This document shows, piece after piece, positions 9,312 through 18,975 of a stretch of 64,000 bases of DNA. This DNA is from SIG480 sp045546975 (GTDB lineage Bacteria; Bacillota; Clostridia; Oscillospirales; JAAYXM01): NCBI GenBank assembly GCA_045546975.1, contig JAZQDV010000010.1:62001-126000 (forward strand), read 5' to 3'. The position numbers and the translations under genes were made by a program. Below the pieces are notes generated by a model that did not search any database, was not told the origin of the DNA, and saw only the letters and a list, made by a program, of their open reading frames with translations. Each line of letters begins with the position of its first letter. The stretch's first letter is position 1.

Positions 9312-10661
9312 ATGGAAAGGTTAAGGGCATCATACATAGCAAAAGCTTCTTGCGGTGAGCTTATAGGCGCAGATGTTGAAGTCTGCGGTATAGTCCGCGA
9401 TACCCGTGAGGTGTATGAAGGTTGCCTTTTTGCAGCGATCCGGGGTGAAAGATTTGACGGCCACGACTTTGTTTGCGACGCAATAAAGGCAGGGGCGGGT
9501 GCTGTTCTTGTGAGTCGTAAGCTTCGGGATGTAAAAATATCACAGATTGTGGTCTCTGATACGGTTGAAGCTCTCGGCAAAATTGCAGAAGAATACATCA
9601 AAATGCTTCCCGCAAAGCGCATTTGCGTGACGGGAAGTGTCGGTAAAACAACAACGAAGGAAATGTGTGCCGCAGTACTTGGAAAAAGTTTCAAAACTCA
9701 TAAAACAGAAGGTAACTATAACAACAATATAGGACTTCCGCTCACCGTTTTTGGCATGGACAAAAGCCATGAGGCGGCGGTTATTGAAATCGGTACAAAC
9801 CACTTTGGTGAGATTCTGCCACTCGCAAAAATTGCAAGACCTCATATAGCAATAATAACGGTTATAGGTGAAAGTCACCTTGAAGCATTCGGGACAAAAG
9901 AAGGGGTGCTCCGCGAAAAGACTGCGATTTTCGGCGGACTTTCTCCTGACGGAGTTGCGATACTAAACGGTGATGATCCGCTGCTTTGGGGTATCAGGGA
10001 TTCGTTAAAGCATAAAGCCGTCTGGTATGGTATTGAAAACTGCGAATGTGATGTGTTTGGCGAGATAGTAGAAAACACGGCATTTTCAGCAAGCTTCAAG
10101 GTACGCGGAAGCGACACACTCTTCACACTCTCCTCGGGCGGCGAGCACAACGTGAGAAATGCGCTTTCCGCGATAGCTGCAGGCCGAGCTCTCGGAATGC
10201 ACGACGCTGAGATAAGAGAAGGGCTTTCTTCTTTCGTAAATACAGGTATGCGCCAGAAGGTATACGAGCTTTCGGGAGCAACAGTAATAGAGGACTGCTA
10301 CAATGCAAATCCCGAGTCTATGAAAGCGGCGTTTTCTCTGCTTTCGAAAAAGACTTGCGGAGGCAGAAAAATATGTGTTCTTGGTGATATGCTTGAGCTT
10401 GGAGAAAATGCACCGCTTCTTCATAGAAGGACAGGCGAAGAGGCGGGAAAGTATGCGGACAAAATCCTTGCGACAGGCGATTTTGCAAAGGAATATATGC
10501 AGGGTGCCGGCGAGAACAAGACAGAGATTTTTGACAACAAAGAGGCTCTTGCAAAGAGACTTTCTGAAATTCTTGGTGCAGGAGATATGCTTCTCGTAAA
10601 GGGGAGCTTTGGAACGAAGATGTGGCAGGTAATAGAGTATCTGCAGGGGGAAAAGGAGTAG
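9312..10661 (+). CDS. murF: UDP-MurNAc-tripeptide:D-Ala-D-Ala ligase
   Basis: 449-residue Mur ligase attaching D-Ala-D-Ala to the UDP-MurNAc-tripeptide. CVTGSVGKTTTKEM is the P-loop; EGNYNNNIGLPLTVFG and EIGTNHFGEI are the standard middle motifs, and VIEDCYNANPESMKAA marks the C-terminal domain. Only three bases lie between its stop and mraY, so it is translated as part of the same operon. Confidence 0.96.
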   Translation: MERLRASYIAKASCGELIGADVEVCGIVRDTREVYEGCLFAAIRGERFDGHDFVCDAIKAGAGAVLVSRKLRDVKISQIVVSDTVEALGKIAEEYIKMLPAKRICVTGSVGKTTTKEMCAAVLGKSFKTHKTEGNYNNNIGLPLTVFGMDKSHEAAVIEIGTNHFGEILPLAKIARPHIAIITVIGESHLEAFGTKEGVLREKTAIFGGLSPDGVAILNGDDPLLWGIRDSLKHKAVWYGIENCECDVFGEIVENTAFSASFKVRGSDTLFTLSSGGEHNVRNALSAIAAGRALGMHDAEIREGLSSFVNTGMRQKVYELSGATVIEDCYNANPESMKAAFSLLSKKTCGGRKICVLGDMLELGENAPLLHRRTGEEAGKYADKILATGDFAKEYMQGAGENKTEIFDNKEALAKRLSEILGAGDMLLVKGSFGTKMWQVIEYLQGEKE

Positions 10662-10664
10662 GAA

Positions 10665-11654
10665 ATGCTTACGGAATATATTGTTGCGGCTCTTCTGGGC
10701 TTTGTAATTACATATCTTACGGGGAAATTTCTCATTCCGTTTCTCGTAAGGCTCAAATTCGGACAGAAGATACTCGAAATAGGCCCCAAGTGGCACATGG
10801 GGAAGCAAGGAACACCTACAATGGGCGGAATAATGTTCATTGCAGGCAGTGTCATTGCTACTGTTCTTGTCGGACTTCCGCTTATAATGAAGGGTGAGCT
10901 CCAGCACATAATAGTTTTGGTTTTTGCAACCGTTTTTGGAGTGATCGGTTTTATAGATGACTACGCAAAGATAATGAAGAAGAAAAATCAGGGGCTTACA
11001 GCTATTCAGAAGCTTCTTCTTCAGCTTACTTCGGCGGCGATTTTTCTCTCGCTGCTCCGAATGCTCAATTACCTGACACCGATGCTTTACATCCCGTTCT
11101 TCGATATCCGCATAGAGGTTTCGTGGGTAGTTTATCTCATTATTATGCTTCTTGCGATTGTCGGAACAGTAAATGCAGTAAACCTCACTGACGGGGTAGA
11201 CGGTCTCGCAACAAGTGTCACAATGCCCGTTATGCTTGTGTTTGCGATAATCGGTGCATATATGACATATTCCGCGGCAGGTATTTTCGCATCGGCACTC
11301 TTTGGCGCTCTTGCGGCGTTTCTCATTTATAATTTTAATCCTGCAAAGGTGTTTATGGGAGATACAGGATCGCTGTTTTTAGGTGGCGCGGTCTGTGGAC
11401 TTGCTTTTGCTTATGATGTCCCGCTCATACTCCTGCCTGTCGGTGTAGTATATATCGTAGAGGCGCTTTCGGTAATTCTACAGGTAATATATTTCAAGCT
11501 CACTCACGGCAAACGCCTTTTCAAGATGTCACCTATTCATCACCATTTTGAAATGAGTGGCTGGAGCGAGAAAAAGGTTTGCGCAATCTTTATGACAGTA
11601 TCCGCAATCGGCGCACTTTTGGGTCTTACAGGTATTTTTGGAAAACTACTTTAA
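10665..11654 (+). CDS. mraY: phospho-N-acetylmuramoyl-pentapeptide transferase
   Basis: 329-residue polytopic enzyme making lipid I from UDP-MurNAc-pentapeptide and undecaprenyl phosphate at the inner face of the membrane. About ten hydrophobic segments; catalytic motifs DDYAKIMKKKNQGLT, NLTDGVDGL, FMGDTGSLFLGG and the MSPIHHHFEMSGW loop are intact. Directly followed by ftsW; the murD gene often found between them is absent. Confidence 0.97.
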   Translation: MLTEYIVAALLGFVITYLTGKFLIPFLVRLKFGQKILEIGPKWHMGKQGTPTMGGIMFIAGSVIATVLVGLPLIMKGELQHIIVLVFATVFGVIGFIDDYAKIMKKKNQGLTAIQKLLLQLTSAAIFLSLLRMLNYLTPMLYIPFFDIRIEVSWVVYLIIMLLAIVGTVNAVNLTDGVDGLATSVTMPVMLVFAIIGAYMTYSAAGIFASALFGALAAFLIYNFNPAKVFMGDTGSLFLGGAVCGLAFAYDVPLILLPVGVVYIVEALSVILQVIYFKLTHGKRLFKMSPIHHHFEMSGWSEKKVCAIFMTVSAIGALLGLTGIFGKLL

Positions 11655-11687
11655 GTCGAACACCTCAATTTTTAAGGAGTGCAAATC

Positions 11688-12857
11688 GTGGCTAAGAAAA
11701 GTTTGAAAAAAACAATCGGCAAAGCCGTTGTACAATTGGATGAACAGAAGAAAAGAAACATACGCGGAGGAATAGATGTTCCGTTTCTCGTTCTTGTTCT
11801 TGTCCTTCTGGGAATAGGGCTTCTTATGCTCTTCTCCGCAAGCTATGCAACTGCTTACTATGAAAACCACGCATCTACATATTATTTCTTCAGGCAGGGA
11901 ACCTTTGCTCTTTTAGGCCTTGCCGCAATGTTCATAATAGGCTTTATGGATTACAGGTTTCTCCGGTATTTAGCTCCGCTGGCACTTGGAATAAGCATAT
12001 TCCTTTTGATACTCGTTCTCTTTATCGGTACGGGTAATTTCGGTGAAAAACGATGGATAAACCTTGGTTTTTTCCAGTTCCAGCCATCAGAAATTGCAAA
12101 ATTTGCAATTATACTATTCTTTTCGAGTATGATATCGTCAAATGCAAACCGTATGCATACATTCAAATACGGTGTGCTCCCGTATATCGCAATTCTCGCC
12201 GCTATGGGAGGACTCATGTTCCTGGAACCGCATCTTTCGGGTGCTGTTCTGATCATCGGTGTAGGTGCGGCGCTTATGTTCATGGGCGGAACAAAAATCC
12301 GCTGGTTTACGGGCGCGATAGGACTTGTCGGTGTTGCGGGTGCTGCGGCGATAAGCTTCCTTGACTATGCACGTCAGCGTGTTGCAACATGGCTCAATCC
12401 GTTTCTTGACCCGAGGGGCGACGGATATCAGATTATTCAGTCGCTTATAGCGATTGGTTCGGGCGGAGCGTTCGGCCTCGGCTTTGGAAACAGCAGACAG
12501 AAGTATATGTACCTTCCTGAGGCACATAACGACTTTATATTTGCTATCGTTTGCGAGGAGCTTGGCTTTGTCGGTGCTCTGATTATCCTTGCGCTTTTTG
12601 CGCTTCTCATTATCCGGGGGTATTGGATAGCGCTCCATGCCCGCGATAAGTTCGGCGCACTTCTTGCGGGCGGCGTAACAACAATGATTGCGCTTCAAAC
12701 GATTCTTAACATAGGTGTTGTAACGGGGGTTCTTCCTGTTACAGGTGCAGCGCTCCCGTTCTTCTCGTACGGAGGAACAGCTCTGACTATTCTCCTTGCG
12801 GAAATGGGAATCGTCCTTTCAGTTTCGAGATATATTCCTGCAAAATCGGCGGGGTAG
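11688..12857 (+). CDS. ftsW: FtsW-type peptidoglycan polymerase (SEDS family)
   Basis: About 390 residues, ten predicted membrane segments. SEDS glycosyltransferase that polymerises lipid II with a partner class B PBP at the septum. Visible signatures: GEKRWINLGFFQFQPSE, DPRGDGYQIIQSLIAIGSGG, LPEAHNDFIFAIVCEELG and SYGGTALTILL. GTG 11688 is preferred over GTG 11679, because AAGGAG (11674-11679) then has a normal spacing. Its SpoVE paralogue looks the same at this level, so spoVE is an alternative name. Confidence 0.93.
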   Translation: MAKKSLKKTIGKAVVQLDEQKKRNIRGGIDVPFLVLVLVLLGIGLLMLFSASYATAYYENHASTYYFFRQGTFALLGLAAMFIIGFMDYRFLRYLAPLALGISIFLLILVLFIGTGNFGEKRWINLGFFQFQPSEIAKFAIILFFSSMISSNANRMHTFKYGVLPYIAILAAMGGLMFLEPHLSGAVLIIGVGAALMFMGGTKIRWFTGAIGLVGVAGAAAISFLDYARQRVATWLNPFLDPRGDGYQIIQSLIAIGSGGAFGLGFGNSRQKYMYLPEAHNDFIFAIVCEELGFVGALIILALFALLIIRGYWIALHARDKFGALLAGGVTTMIALQTILNIGVVTGVLPVTGAALPFFSYGGTALTILLAEMGIVLSVSRYIPAKSAG

Positions 12858-12865
12858 GTGATAGT

Positions 12866-13990
12866 ATGCGTATTCTTTTTGCTTGCGGCGGAACGGGCGG
12901 ACATATAAACCCCGCGCTCGCCGTTGCGCGTCTTGTAAAGGAAAAGAGACCCAATGCGGAAATTCTGTTTGTAGGTGTCCGTGGCGGTATGGAGGAGCGG
13001 CTTGTTCCGGCCTCGGGGTTTGAAATCAAGACGGTGTCCTCCTGTGCGTTTTCAAGAAAGAAAAGCATAGCTTCCTTTTTTGAAAATATTTTGATTCCGA
13101 AAAAAATTATAACCTCCGAGCGTGAGGCGAAAAAAATAATAGAAGACTTTTCTCCGGATGCAGTAATGGGAACGGGCGGGTACGCTTGCTATCCTGTACT
13201 TTCCGTCGCATCCCGGATGGGTATACCAACTTTGATCCATGAAGCGAATGCATTCCCCGGTCTTGCTTGTCGCGTTCTTGCAAAAAGGCTCACAAAACTC
13301 CTCCTTAATTTTGAAGTGAGCAGAAAAAGACTTTCGCCAAAAGTTTCTTGCAAGGTCGTGGGAATGCCCGTTCGCGGTGATATACTTATGTATGATAGGG
13401 AAAAGGCAAGGCGTGAGCTTGGAGTGGAGGATAAACCTCTTCTTGTCAGCTTCTGGGGTTCTCTCGGTGCACGCGAGATGAACAAGCATATAGCTGAGGT
13501 AATGCGCTTTGAAAAGGAAAACGAGGGCGAGTTTTACCATATCCACGCAACAGGTAGGTTTGGGTATAGCTGGATGCCTGATTTTCTCGCTGAAAAGGGA
13601 ATTGACTTTACATCGGATAAACACATAAAACTTCGCGAATATATCGATGATATGCCTCGCGTTCTTGCAGCGGCAGATGTTGTTATGTGCAGGGGAGGTG
13701 CAGGAACACTATCCGAGATTCTTGCCCGTGGTGTGCCTGCGATAATCGTTCCGTCTCCCAATGTTACGGACAATCATCAGTATAAAAATGCAATAGAGCT
13801 CGAAAAGATAGGCGGAGCTATCGTCATTGAGGAAAAGGATGTTACGCCGCGTCTTCTCTATGACACGGTGCGTGCGCTTCTTCGTGATGAAAAGAGGCGT
13901 AAAGCCATGTCGGGGAATCTTGTTGAAAATGCAGTGCTAGATGGTACTGAAAGGATATACAGGGAAATAGTTGAAGTAATTAAAAAATAA
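12866..13990 (+). CDS. murG: UDP-GlcNAc:lipid I GlcNAc transferase
   Basis: 374-residue GT28 enzyme making lipid II on the cytoplasmic membrane face. FACGGTGGHINPALAVA is the N-terminal glycine-rich loop; TGGYACYPV, the GSLGAREMN loop and CRGGAGTLSEILARGVPAIIVP of the UDP-GlcNAc site are intact. Eight bases after ftsW; full family length. Confidence 0.96.
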   Translation: MRILFACGGTGGHINPALAVARLVKEKRPNAEILFVGVRGGMEERLVPASGFEIKTVSSCAFSRKKSIASFFENILIPKKIITSEREAKKIIEDFSPDAVMGTGGYACYPVLSVASRMGIPTLIHEANAFPGLACRVLAKRLTKLLLNFEVSRKRLSPKVSCKVVGMPVRGDILMYDREKARRELGVEDKPLLVSFWGSLGAREMNKHIAEVMRFEKENEGEFYHIHATGRFGYSWMPDFLAEKGIDFTSDKHIKLREYIDDMPRVLAAADVVMCRGGAGTLSEILARGVPAIIVPSPNVTDNHQYKNAIELEKIGGAIVIEEKDVTPRLLYDTVRALLRDEKRRKAMSGNLVENAVLDGTERIYREIVEVIKK

Positions 13991-14076
13991 GAAAGTAACC
14001 TCATTTTCGCGTTTTACATAGAATGGAGTAAAAACGACATTCTTTGTGTTCGTGAAAGGTAGGAGGTTGCGTATCT

Positions 14077-15336
14077 TTGGATACATTGGTCATAAACGGA
14101 GGTAGGACGCTTGGCGGTGAGGTAACCGTTCACGGCTCCAAAAACAGTGTTTTGCCGATACTTGCGGCAACGATTCTGAACGGAGGAACAAGCATTATAC
14201 ATAACTGTCCGCATCTTCGTGATGTCACGGCGGCAATAGAGATTTTAAGGTGTATAGGCTGTGATGTTTCGTTTTCGGGTGACACTGTAACAGTAGATTC
14301 AAAAAATGCAAGAAATTATGCGATTCCCGATGAATTGATGCGTGAGATGCGCTCGTCGGTGATCTTTATGGGCGCCGTTCTTGCACGGCTTGGCAAGGTT
14401 TCACTGTTTGCTCCCGGTGGGTGCGAGCTCGGTGCAAGACCGATTGACCTGCACATTTCATCCTTAAAGACCCTCGGTGCGCATTTTAAGGAAGAAGGCG
14501 GCGCAATATACTGTGAGGCAAAAAAGATGCGCGGACGCGAAATAGTTCTCTCGTTTCCGTCGGTAGGTGCAACGGAGAATGCAATCCTTGCCGCAACTGC
14601 GTGTACCGGGAAGACGAAGATTATCAACGCCGCCAGAGAGCCTGAAATCGAGGATCTGCAGAATTTCCTGATTGCTCAGGGTGCGTGTATATATGGGGCG
14701 GGAAGCTCCACAATAACGGTAGAGGGCAAACGTCCGCTCGGCTCGGTGGAGTATACAGTAATTCCTGACAGAATATGTGCTGCGACATTTTTGTGTGCGG
14801 GAGCTCTTTGTGGAGGGAAAATACGGGTAAACGGAGTAAGGCCTGAGCATATTTCAACAATAACGTCACTTCTACGAGAAGTTGGGTGTGATATAAAGGT
14901 TTCAGGTGATGCTGTAGAGCTTGCACGCTTCGGGAAACTTTTGCCGATACGTACAGTGAGAACGATGCCGTATCCGGGATTTCCGACGGATGCACAGCCT
15001 CCGCTTATGGCGCTCACCACAAAGTGCGACGGAATATCAACCTTTGTAGAAAATATTTTTGACGGAAGGTATCGCCATGTGGGCGGACTTTTAAGATTCG
15101 GTGCAGATATAAAAATCGAGGGTAAAGTAGCAATGGTTTACGGCACAGAAAAGCTCTTTGGCGCAAGTGTTGATGCAACTGATCTTCGCGGAGGTGCTGC
15201 AATGGTTATAGCAGCTCTTGCGGCGGAGGGTGAAAGCCGTGTTTCAGAAATTCACCATATAGACCGCGGATATGAGAATATTGAAGAGAGTCTCAGGTCT
15301 CTTGGGGCTGACATAAAAAGGGAGCAGGAGGTGTAG
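14077..15336 (+). CDS. murA: UDP-N-acetylglucosamine 1-carboxyvinyltransferase
   Basis: 419-residue enolpyruvyl transferase catalysing the first committed step of peptidoglycan synthesis. GSKNSVLPILAATIL and the catalytic-loop motif PGGCELGARPIDLH are present; the Cys is the residue alkylated by fosfomycin. Start is TTG 14077, 10 bases after AGGAGG, the only plausible start for the conserved N-terminus. The 86-base gap before it holds no gene. Confidence 0.95.
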   Translation: MDTLVINGGRTLGGEVTVHGSKNSVLPILAATILNGGTSIIHNCPHLRDVTAAIEILRCIGCDVSFSGDTVTVDSKNARNYAIPDELMREMRSSVIFMGAVLARLGKVSLFAPGGCELGARPIDLHISSLKTLGAHFKEEGGAIYCEAKKMRGREIVLSFPSVGATENAILAATACTGKTKIINAAREPEIEDLQNFLIAQGACIYGAGSSTITVEGKRPLGSVEYTVIPDRICAATFLCAGALCGGKIRVNGVRPEHISTITSLLREVGCDIKVSGDAVELARFGKLLPIRTVRTMPYPGFPTDAQPPLMALTTKCDGISTFVENIFDGRYRHVGGLLRFGADIKIEGKVAMVYGTEKLFGASVDATDLRGGAAMVIAALAAEGESRVSEIHHIDRGYENIEESLRSLGADIKREQEV

Positions 15337-15339
15337 CTC

Positions 15340-16185
15340 GTGGCAGCAAGAAGGTACAAAAGAAAAAGAAGAAACGCAGGAGGATTCATTTTGTCTCTCC
15401 TTACGTTTTTCATTGTTGTCGGAGCGATAGTTACATCTCTTACGGTGTTCCTCAAGGTCTCGGAAATTGAGGTTTCGGGCACAACGCGATACGACGCAAA
15501 GGATATTATAAAAACTTCGGGAATAGAAGTCGGTGATAATATGATTTTGCTTAACAAGTTTGAGGTAGCTGACAGAATTCTCGAGGAATATCCGTATATA
15601 GAAAGAATCAAAATTCGCAGAAGATTCCCCGACAAGTTCACTTTTGAAATTACAGAACGTGTGCCTTCGGCATATGTTATGTCGGGAGAGACAAGATGGC
15701 TTATAGATAAATATGCATATATAGTTGAGCTTGTCGAAAATGATACTGAGATAAAGCTTCCGAAGATTACGGGAGTATCGGTTCTTTCTCCGCGCCTTGG
15801 TGAGCAGCTTAAGCTTGAGAACGAAGATCAGCTTCCTGTACTTTGCGAGGTTCTTACGTCTGTTTCCGTAGCCGAACTGACTGAAAAGATAAACAGAATA
15901 GAGATAGAAAAGCTCTATGACTTAAATCTTGTTTATGATTCACGCTTTATGGTGAACTTAGGAGACACAACATCACTTTCGCAAAAAATAGAGATGTTGC
16001 GCGCTGTACTCCGTGAGCTCTCTGATTTTGATAAAGGCACAATAAACGTAAGCGCGGTGAAGGAAGCGCGTTTTAAGCCCAATTCAAATATAGACCTTTC
16101 CGAAAGAAAAGAGCCATTAATTGAAGAAGAAGTAACAGAAGAACCTGAGCTGCTTCCTGAGCAAACTGAAGAAAACCCCACTTAG
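15340..16185 (+). CDS. cell-division protein FtsQ/DivIB
   Basis: 281-residue bitopic divisome protein. A basic tail (RRYKRKRRN) precedes one membrane segment at about residues 15-38. A POTRA domain follows (VSEIEVSGTTRYDAKDIIKTSGI), then the FtsQ beta domain (ITERVPSAYVMSGETRWLIDKYAYIVE), ending in an acidic glutamate-rich tail. It binds FtsL/FtsB-type partners outside the membrane. GTG 15340 starts four bases after the murA stop. No ftsA follows. Confidence 0.87.
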   Translation: MAARRYKRKRRNAGGFILSLLTFFIVVGAIVTSLTVFLKVSEIEVSGTTRYDAKDIIKTSGIEVGDNMILLNKFEVADRILEEYPYIERIKIRRRFPDKFTFEITERVPSAYVMSGETRWLIDKYAYIVELVENDTEIKLPKITGVSVLSPRLGEQLKLENEDQLPVLCEVLTSVSVAELTEKINRIEIEKLYDLNLVYDSRFMVNLGDTTSLSQKIEMLRAVLRELSDFDKGTINVSAVKEARFKPNSNIDLSERKEPLIEEEVTEEPELLPEQTEENPT

Positions 16186-16203
16186 TAGTGGTTGCTTTTT
16201 TGA
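16176..16203 (+). terminator. weak candidate terminator after ftsQ
   Basis: A short hairpin CCACT-TAGT-AGTGG straddles the ftsQ stop codon and is followed by TTGCTTTTTT. The stem is only five pairs, so termination would be partial at best. Confidence 0.35.
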
Positions 16204-16251
16204 AAAAGTCAAGATATAGTAGAAAATTTTAAAAAAGTTGTAACATAACTA

Positions 16252-16296
16252 TTGACGAAACGGCAAAAAAATTATAAAATAGTAGTGTGTTATAAT
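16252..16296 (+). promoter_or_regulatory. candidate ftsZ promoter region
   Basis: TTGACG at 16252 with TATAAA at 16273 (15-base spacing), and a second TATAAT at 16291 without a clear -35. The 148-base gap before ftsZ is very AT-rich, consistent with ftsZ having its own promoter besides read-through from the cluster. Confidence 0.45.
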
Positions 16297-16333
16297 ACAG
16301 GTAACAAAAGATAATCTCAAGGAGGATTTACAT

Positions 16334-17563
16334 ATGCCGTTTGAGTTGGATGCAGGAACAGAAGTAGTAGTTCCCATAAAAGTTATCGGAACAGGTGGCG
16401 GCGGTGGAAATGCTGTCAACCAAATGATCAATTCCGGAGTTCGCGGAGTTGAGTTTATTGTTATGAATACAGACAGGCAGGCTCTTCATAAGTCCTGTGC
16501 TACATACAGAATTCAGCTTGGTGAAAAGCTTACCAAAGGTCTTGGCGCAGGTTCTGACCCCGAGGTAGGTAAGAAAGCTGCAGAGGAGAGCCGCGAGGCA
16601 ATAAAAAAGATGCTCGAGGGCACCGATATGGTGTTCATTACAGCAGGTATGGGCGGCGGCACAGGAACAGGTGCAGCTCCTATTGTTGCAGAAATTGCAC
16701 GTGAGATGGATATTCTCACAATCGGCGTTGTTACAAAGCCGTTTATGTTTGAGGGCAAGAAGAGAATGCTCCAGGCTGAAGAGGGTATAGAGACTCTCCG
16801 CGAAAAGGTGGACTCTCTTGTTGTTATCCCGAACGAAAGATTAAAATGCGTAAGTGAGCAGAAGATTACCTTCCTTAACGCATTTGAGATTGCTGACGAT
16901 GTTTTGCGTCAGGCTATCCAGAGCATATCAGAGCTTATTTCGGGCGGCGGTCTTGTCAACCTCGACTTTGCTGACGTCAAGAAGATTATGAAGGATGCGG
17001 GCTATGCTCATATGGGCGTTGGTCGTGCATCAGGCAAGGATAAGGCTTCTGAAGCTGCAAGAATCGCTATACATAGTCCGCTTCTTGAAACCTCTATCAA
17101 CGGTGCTCACGGTGTTATTATCAACATCACAGGCTCACTTGATATTGGTCTTGACGAAGTTGAAATCGCAGCAGAAATGGTCCGTGAGGCAGCACATGAG
17201 GATGCAAATATCATCTTTGGTGCAGCATTTGACCCTGACCTTGAAGATGAAATTCGTGTAACAGTTATTGCTACGGGTTTTGAAGGAAAAGTCAACTCCG
17301 TTCCTGTAGCACAAAAGACAGAGGCTGCACCTGTAAAGACGGAAGTTGAGGTTCCGAAGGTTGAAATCCCGAAGGTGGAAATGCCGAAGATTGACACAAC
17401 TTTCGGTGGCGCTTTTGATAAGTTCTTCAATGATGACGAACCCCAGATAACATTTGCGGAGCCTGAAACTGTCAAGGAAGCTCCGGCAACAGAAACAAGC
17501 TCAGATGACGATGACGACGATCCATACGAGCTCATCGTGAAGATGTTCCAGAACAGAAATTAA
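16334..17563 (+). CDS. ftsZ: cell-division GTPase FtsZ
   Basis: 409-residue tubulin homologue forming the Z ring. GTGGGGGNAVNQMI and GGGTGTGAAPIVAE are the nucleotide-binding loops; the T7 synergy loop NLDFADVKKIM is intact. After the globular domain comes a linker with a three-fold VPKVEIPKVEMPKI repeat and an acidic run of six Asp. The C-terminal tail IVKMFQNRN is a variant of the peptide that binds FtsA/SepF. AAGGAGG precedes ATG 16334. Confidence 0.98.
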   Translation: MPFELDAGTEVVVPIKVIGTGGGGGNAVNQMINSGVRGVEFIVMNTDRQALHKSCATYRIQLGEKLTKGLGAGSDPEVGKKAAEESREAIKKMLEGTDMVFITAGMGGGTGTGAAPIVAEIAREMDILTIGVVTKPFMFEGKKRMLQAEEGIETLREKVDSLVVIPNERLKCVSEQKITFLNAFEIADDVLRQAIQSISELISGGGLVNLDFADVKKIMKDAGYAHMGVGRASGKDKASEAARIAIHSPLLETSINGAHGVIINITGSLDIGLDEVEIAAEMVREAAHEDANIIFGAAFDPDLEDEIRVTVIATGFEGKVNSVPVAQKTEAAPVKTEVEVPKVEIPKVEMPKIDTTFGGAFDKFFNDDEPQITFAEPETVKEAPATETSSDDDDDDPYELIVKMFQNRN

Positions 17564-17591
17564 AGAGGGAACAGAGCTAAGAGGACAATCA

Positions 17592-17627
17592 CGGAGCGAT
17601 ACAGATCTGTATTGCTCCGTTGCTTTT
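17592..17627 (+). terminator. intrinsic terminator after ftsZ
   Basis: CGGAGCGATACAG (17592-17604) pairs with CTGTATTGCTCCG (17607-17619) with one G-T pair. A short T-rich tail (TTGCTTTT) follows. It closes the dcw cluster. Confidence 0.75.
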
Positions 17628-17656
17628 AGAAAATATTACACTTTTGGAGGTAGACA

Positions 17657-18919
17657 ATGAGAGACGAAACAAAATGCCTGCATTCGGGATATACACCCAA
17701 AAACTCAGAGCCGAGAGTTGTTCCGATTGTTCAGAGCACAACCTATGTTTTTGATTCCACAGAGGAGATAGCAGGGGTTTTTGACGATCCAACAAAGGCC
17801 CTTATATATTCACGCTTTGCAAACCCGACGGTTATGGCGGTTGAAAATAAGATCGCTGAGCTTGAGGGCGGTGTCGGTGCTATGTGCACAACCTCAGGTC
17901 AGGCGGCAACCCTTCTTTCAATCCTCAACATCTGTAATTCCGGAGATAGCTTTATCAGTACTTCTGAGATTTACGGCGGCACAGTAAACCTTTTCTCATA
18001 CACTCTTAAAAAGCTTGGTATTGAGTGCATTTATGTAGATAAGAACTGGTCCGATGAAGAGATTTCAAAGGCATTCAAGAAGAACACGAAAGCGGTTTTC
18101 GGCGAGACAATCGCAAACCCTGCACTTTCTGTTCTGGATATTGAACGTTTTGCGCGTATTGCACACGAGCATAAGGTTCCGCTTATCATTGACAACACCT
18201 TTGCAACACCTATTTTGTGTAAGCCGTTTGAATTTGGCGCGGATATCGTTATCCACTCAACAACAAAGTATATGGACGGACATGCGGTTCAGGTTGGCGG
18301 TGTTATTGTAGATAGCGGTAAGTTTGACTGGGCAAACGGCAATTTTCCAGAGCTCACAGAGCCGGATATGTCCTATCACGGAATCTCTTATACTGAGACA
18401 TACGGAAAACTTGCATACATCTTAAAGGCAAGAATGCAGCTAATGCGTGACTTTGGTGTATACCCTGCGGCAAACTCGGCATTCCTTCTTAACTTAGGTC
18501 TTGAAACCCTTGCGGTAAGAATGCAGAGATACTGTGAGAACGCTATGAAGGTAGCGGAGTTCTTAAAGGGCTGTGACCAGGTCGAAAGCGTCACATATCC
18601 GGGTCTTCCGAGCGACGAAAACCATGCTCTTGCAAAGAAGTACTTAAAGGGCTCGAGTGGCGTAATTTCTTTTGTAATCAAGGGTGGAAGAGAAGCTGCT
18701 ATGAAGTTTATGAATAGCTTAAAGCTCGCTTCCAACGAGGTTCATGTTGCAGATATACGCACCTGTGTTCTTCACCCTGCAAGTGAAACACACCGTCAGC
18801 TCACTGATGAGCAGCTTGTAGCGGCAGGAATTTCTGCAGGTATGATTCGCTTCTCTGTAGGCTTAGAGAATGTCGAGGATATCATTGAGGACATCAAGCT
18901 CGGTTTTGCGGCTATATAA
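17657..18919 (+). CDS. metY: O-acetylhomoserine sulfhydrylase
   Basis: 420-residue PLP enzyme of the Cys/Met metabolism family; MetY makes homocysteine from O-acetylhomoserine and sulfide. The SRFANPTV and TSGQAATLLSIL motifs bind substrate and PLP phosphate. IHSTTKYMDGH holds the PLP lysine, and HPASETHRQL near the C-terminus is typical. Length, and the insert after the PLP lysine, fit MetY rather than the ~380-residue cystathionine synthases, though substrate choice is not certain. Stands alone between two terminators. Confidence 0.88.
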   Translation: MRDETKCLHSGYTPKNSEPRVVPIVQSTTYVFDSTEEIAGVFDDPTKALIYSRFANPTVMAVENKIAELEGGVGAMCTTSGQAATLLSILNICNSGDSFISTSEIYGGTVNLFSYTLKKLGIECIYVDKNWSDEEISKAFKKNTKAVFGETIANPALSVLDIERFARIAHEHKVPLIIDNTFATPILCKPFEFGADIVIHSTTKYMDGHAVQVGGVIVDSGKFDWANGNFPELTEPDMSYHGISYTETYGKLAYILKARMQLMRDFGVYPAANSAFLLNLGLETLAVRMQRYCENAMKVAEFLKGCDQVESVTYPGLPSDENHALAKKYLKGSSGVISFVIKGGREAAMKFMNSLKLASNEVHVADIRTCVLHPASETHRQLTDEQLVAAGISAGMIRFSVGLENVEDIIEDIKLGFAAI

Positions 18920-18930
18920 AAACAAAAAAT

Positions 18931-18968
18931 AAAAGTCAGGAAAGAGGGATTCTCTTTCCTGACTTTTT
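18931..18968. terminator. bidirectional terminator between metY and chromate transporter
   Basis: Perfect 16-base arms, AAAAGTCAGGAAAGAG (18931-18946) and its complement (18952-18967), with a five-base loop. A/T runs on both ends serve both convergent genes. Confidence 0.9.
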
Positions 18969-18975
18969 GTGTTTA

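Noticed and set aside
10086..10907. Long minus-strand open frame (273 codons) over murF/mraY
   Set aside because: Antisense to two clearly coding, conserved genes; rich in Cys, Arg and His with no family pattern and no ribosome site.
12138..12698. 186-codon minus-strand frame inside ftsW
   Set aside because: Antisense shadow; ftsW motifs are intact on the plus strand.
16342..17563. Duplicate or divergent FtsZ because of the acidic linker
   Set aside because: All GTPase motifs are intact and linkers vary widely in this family.
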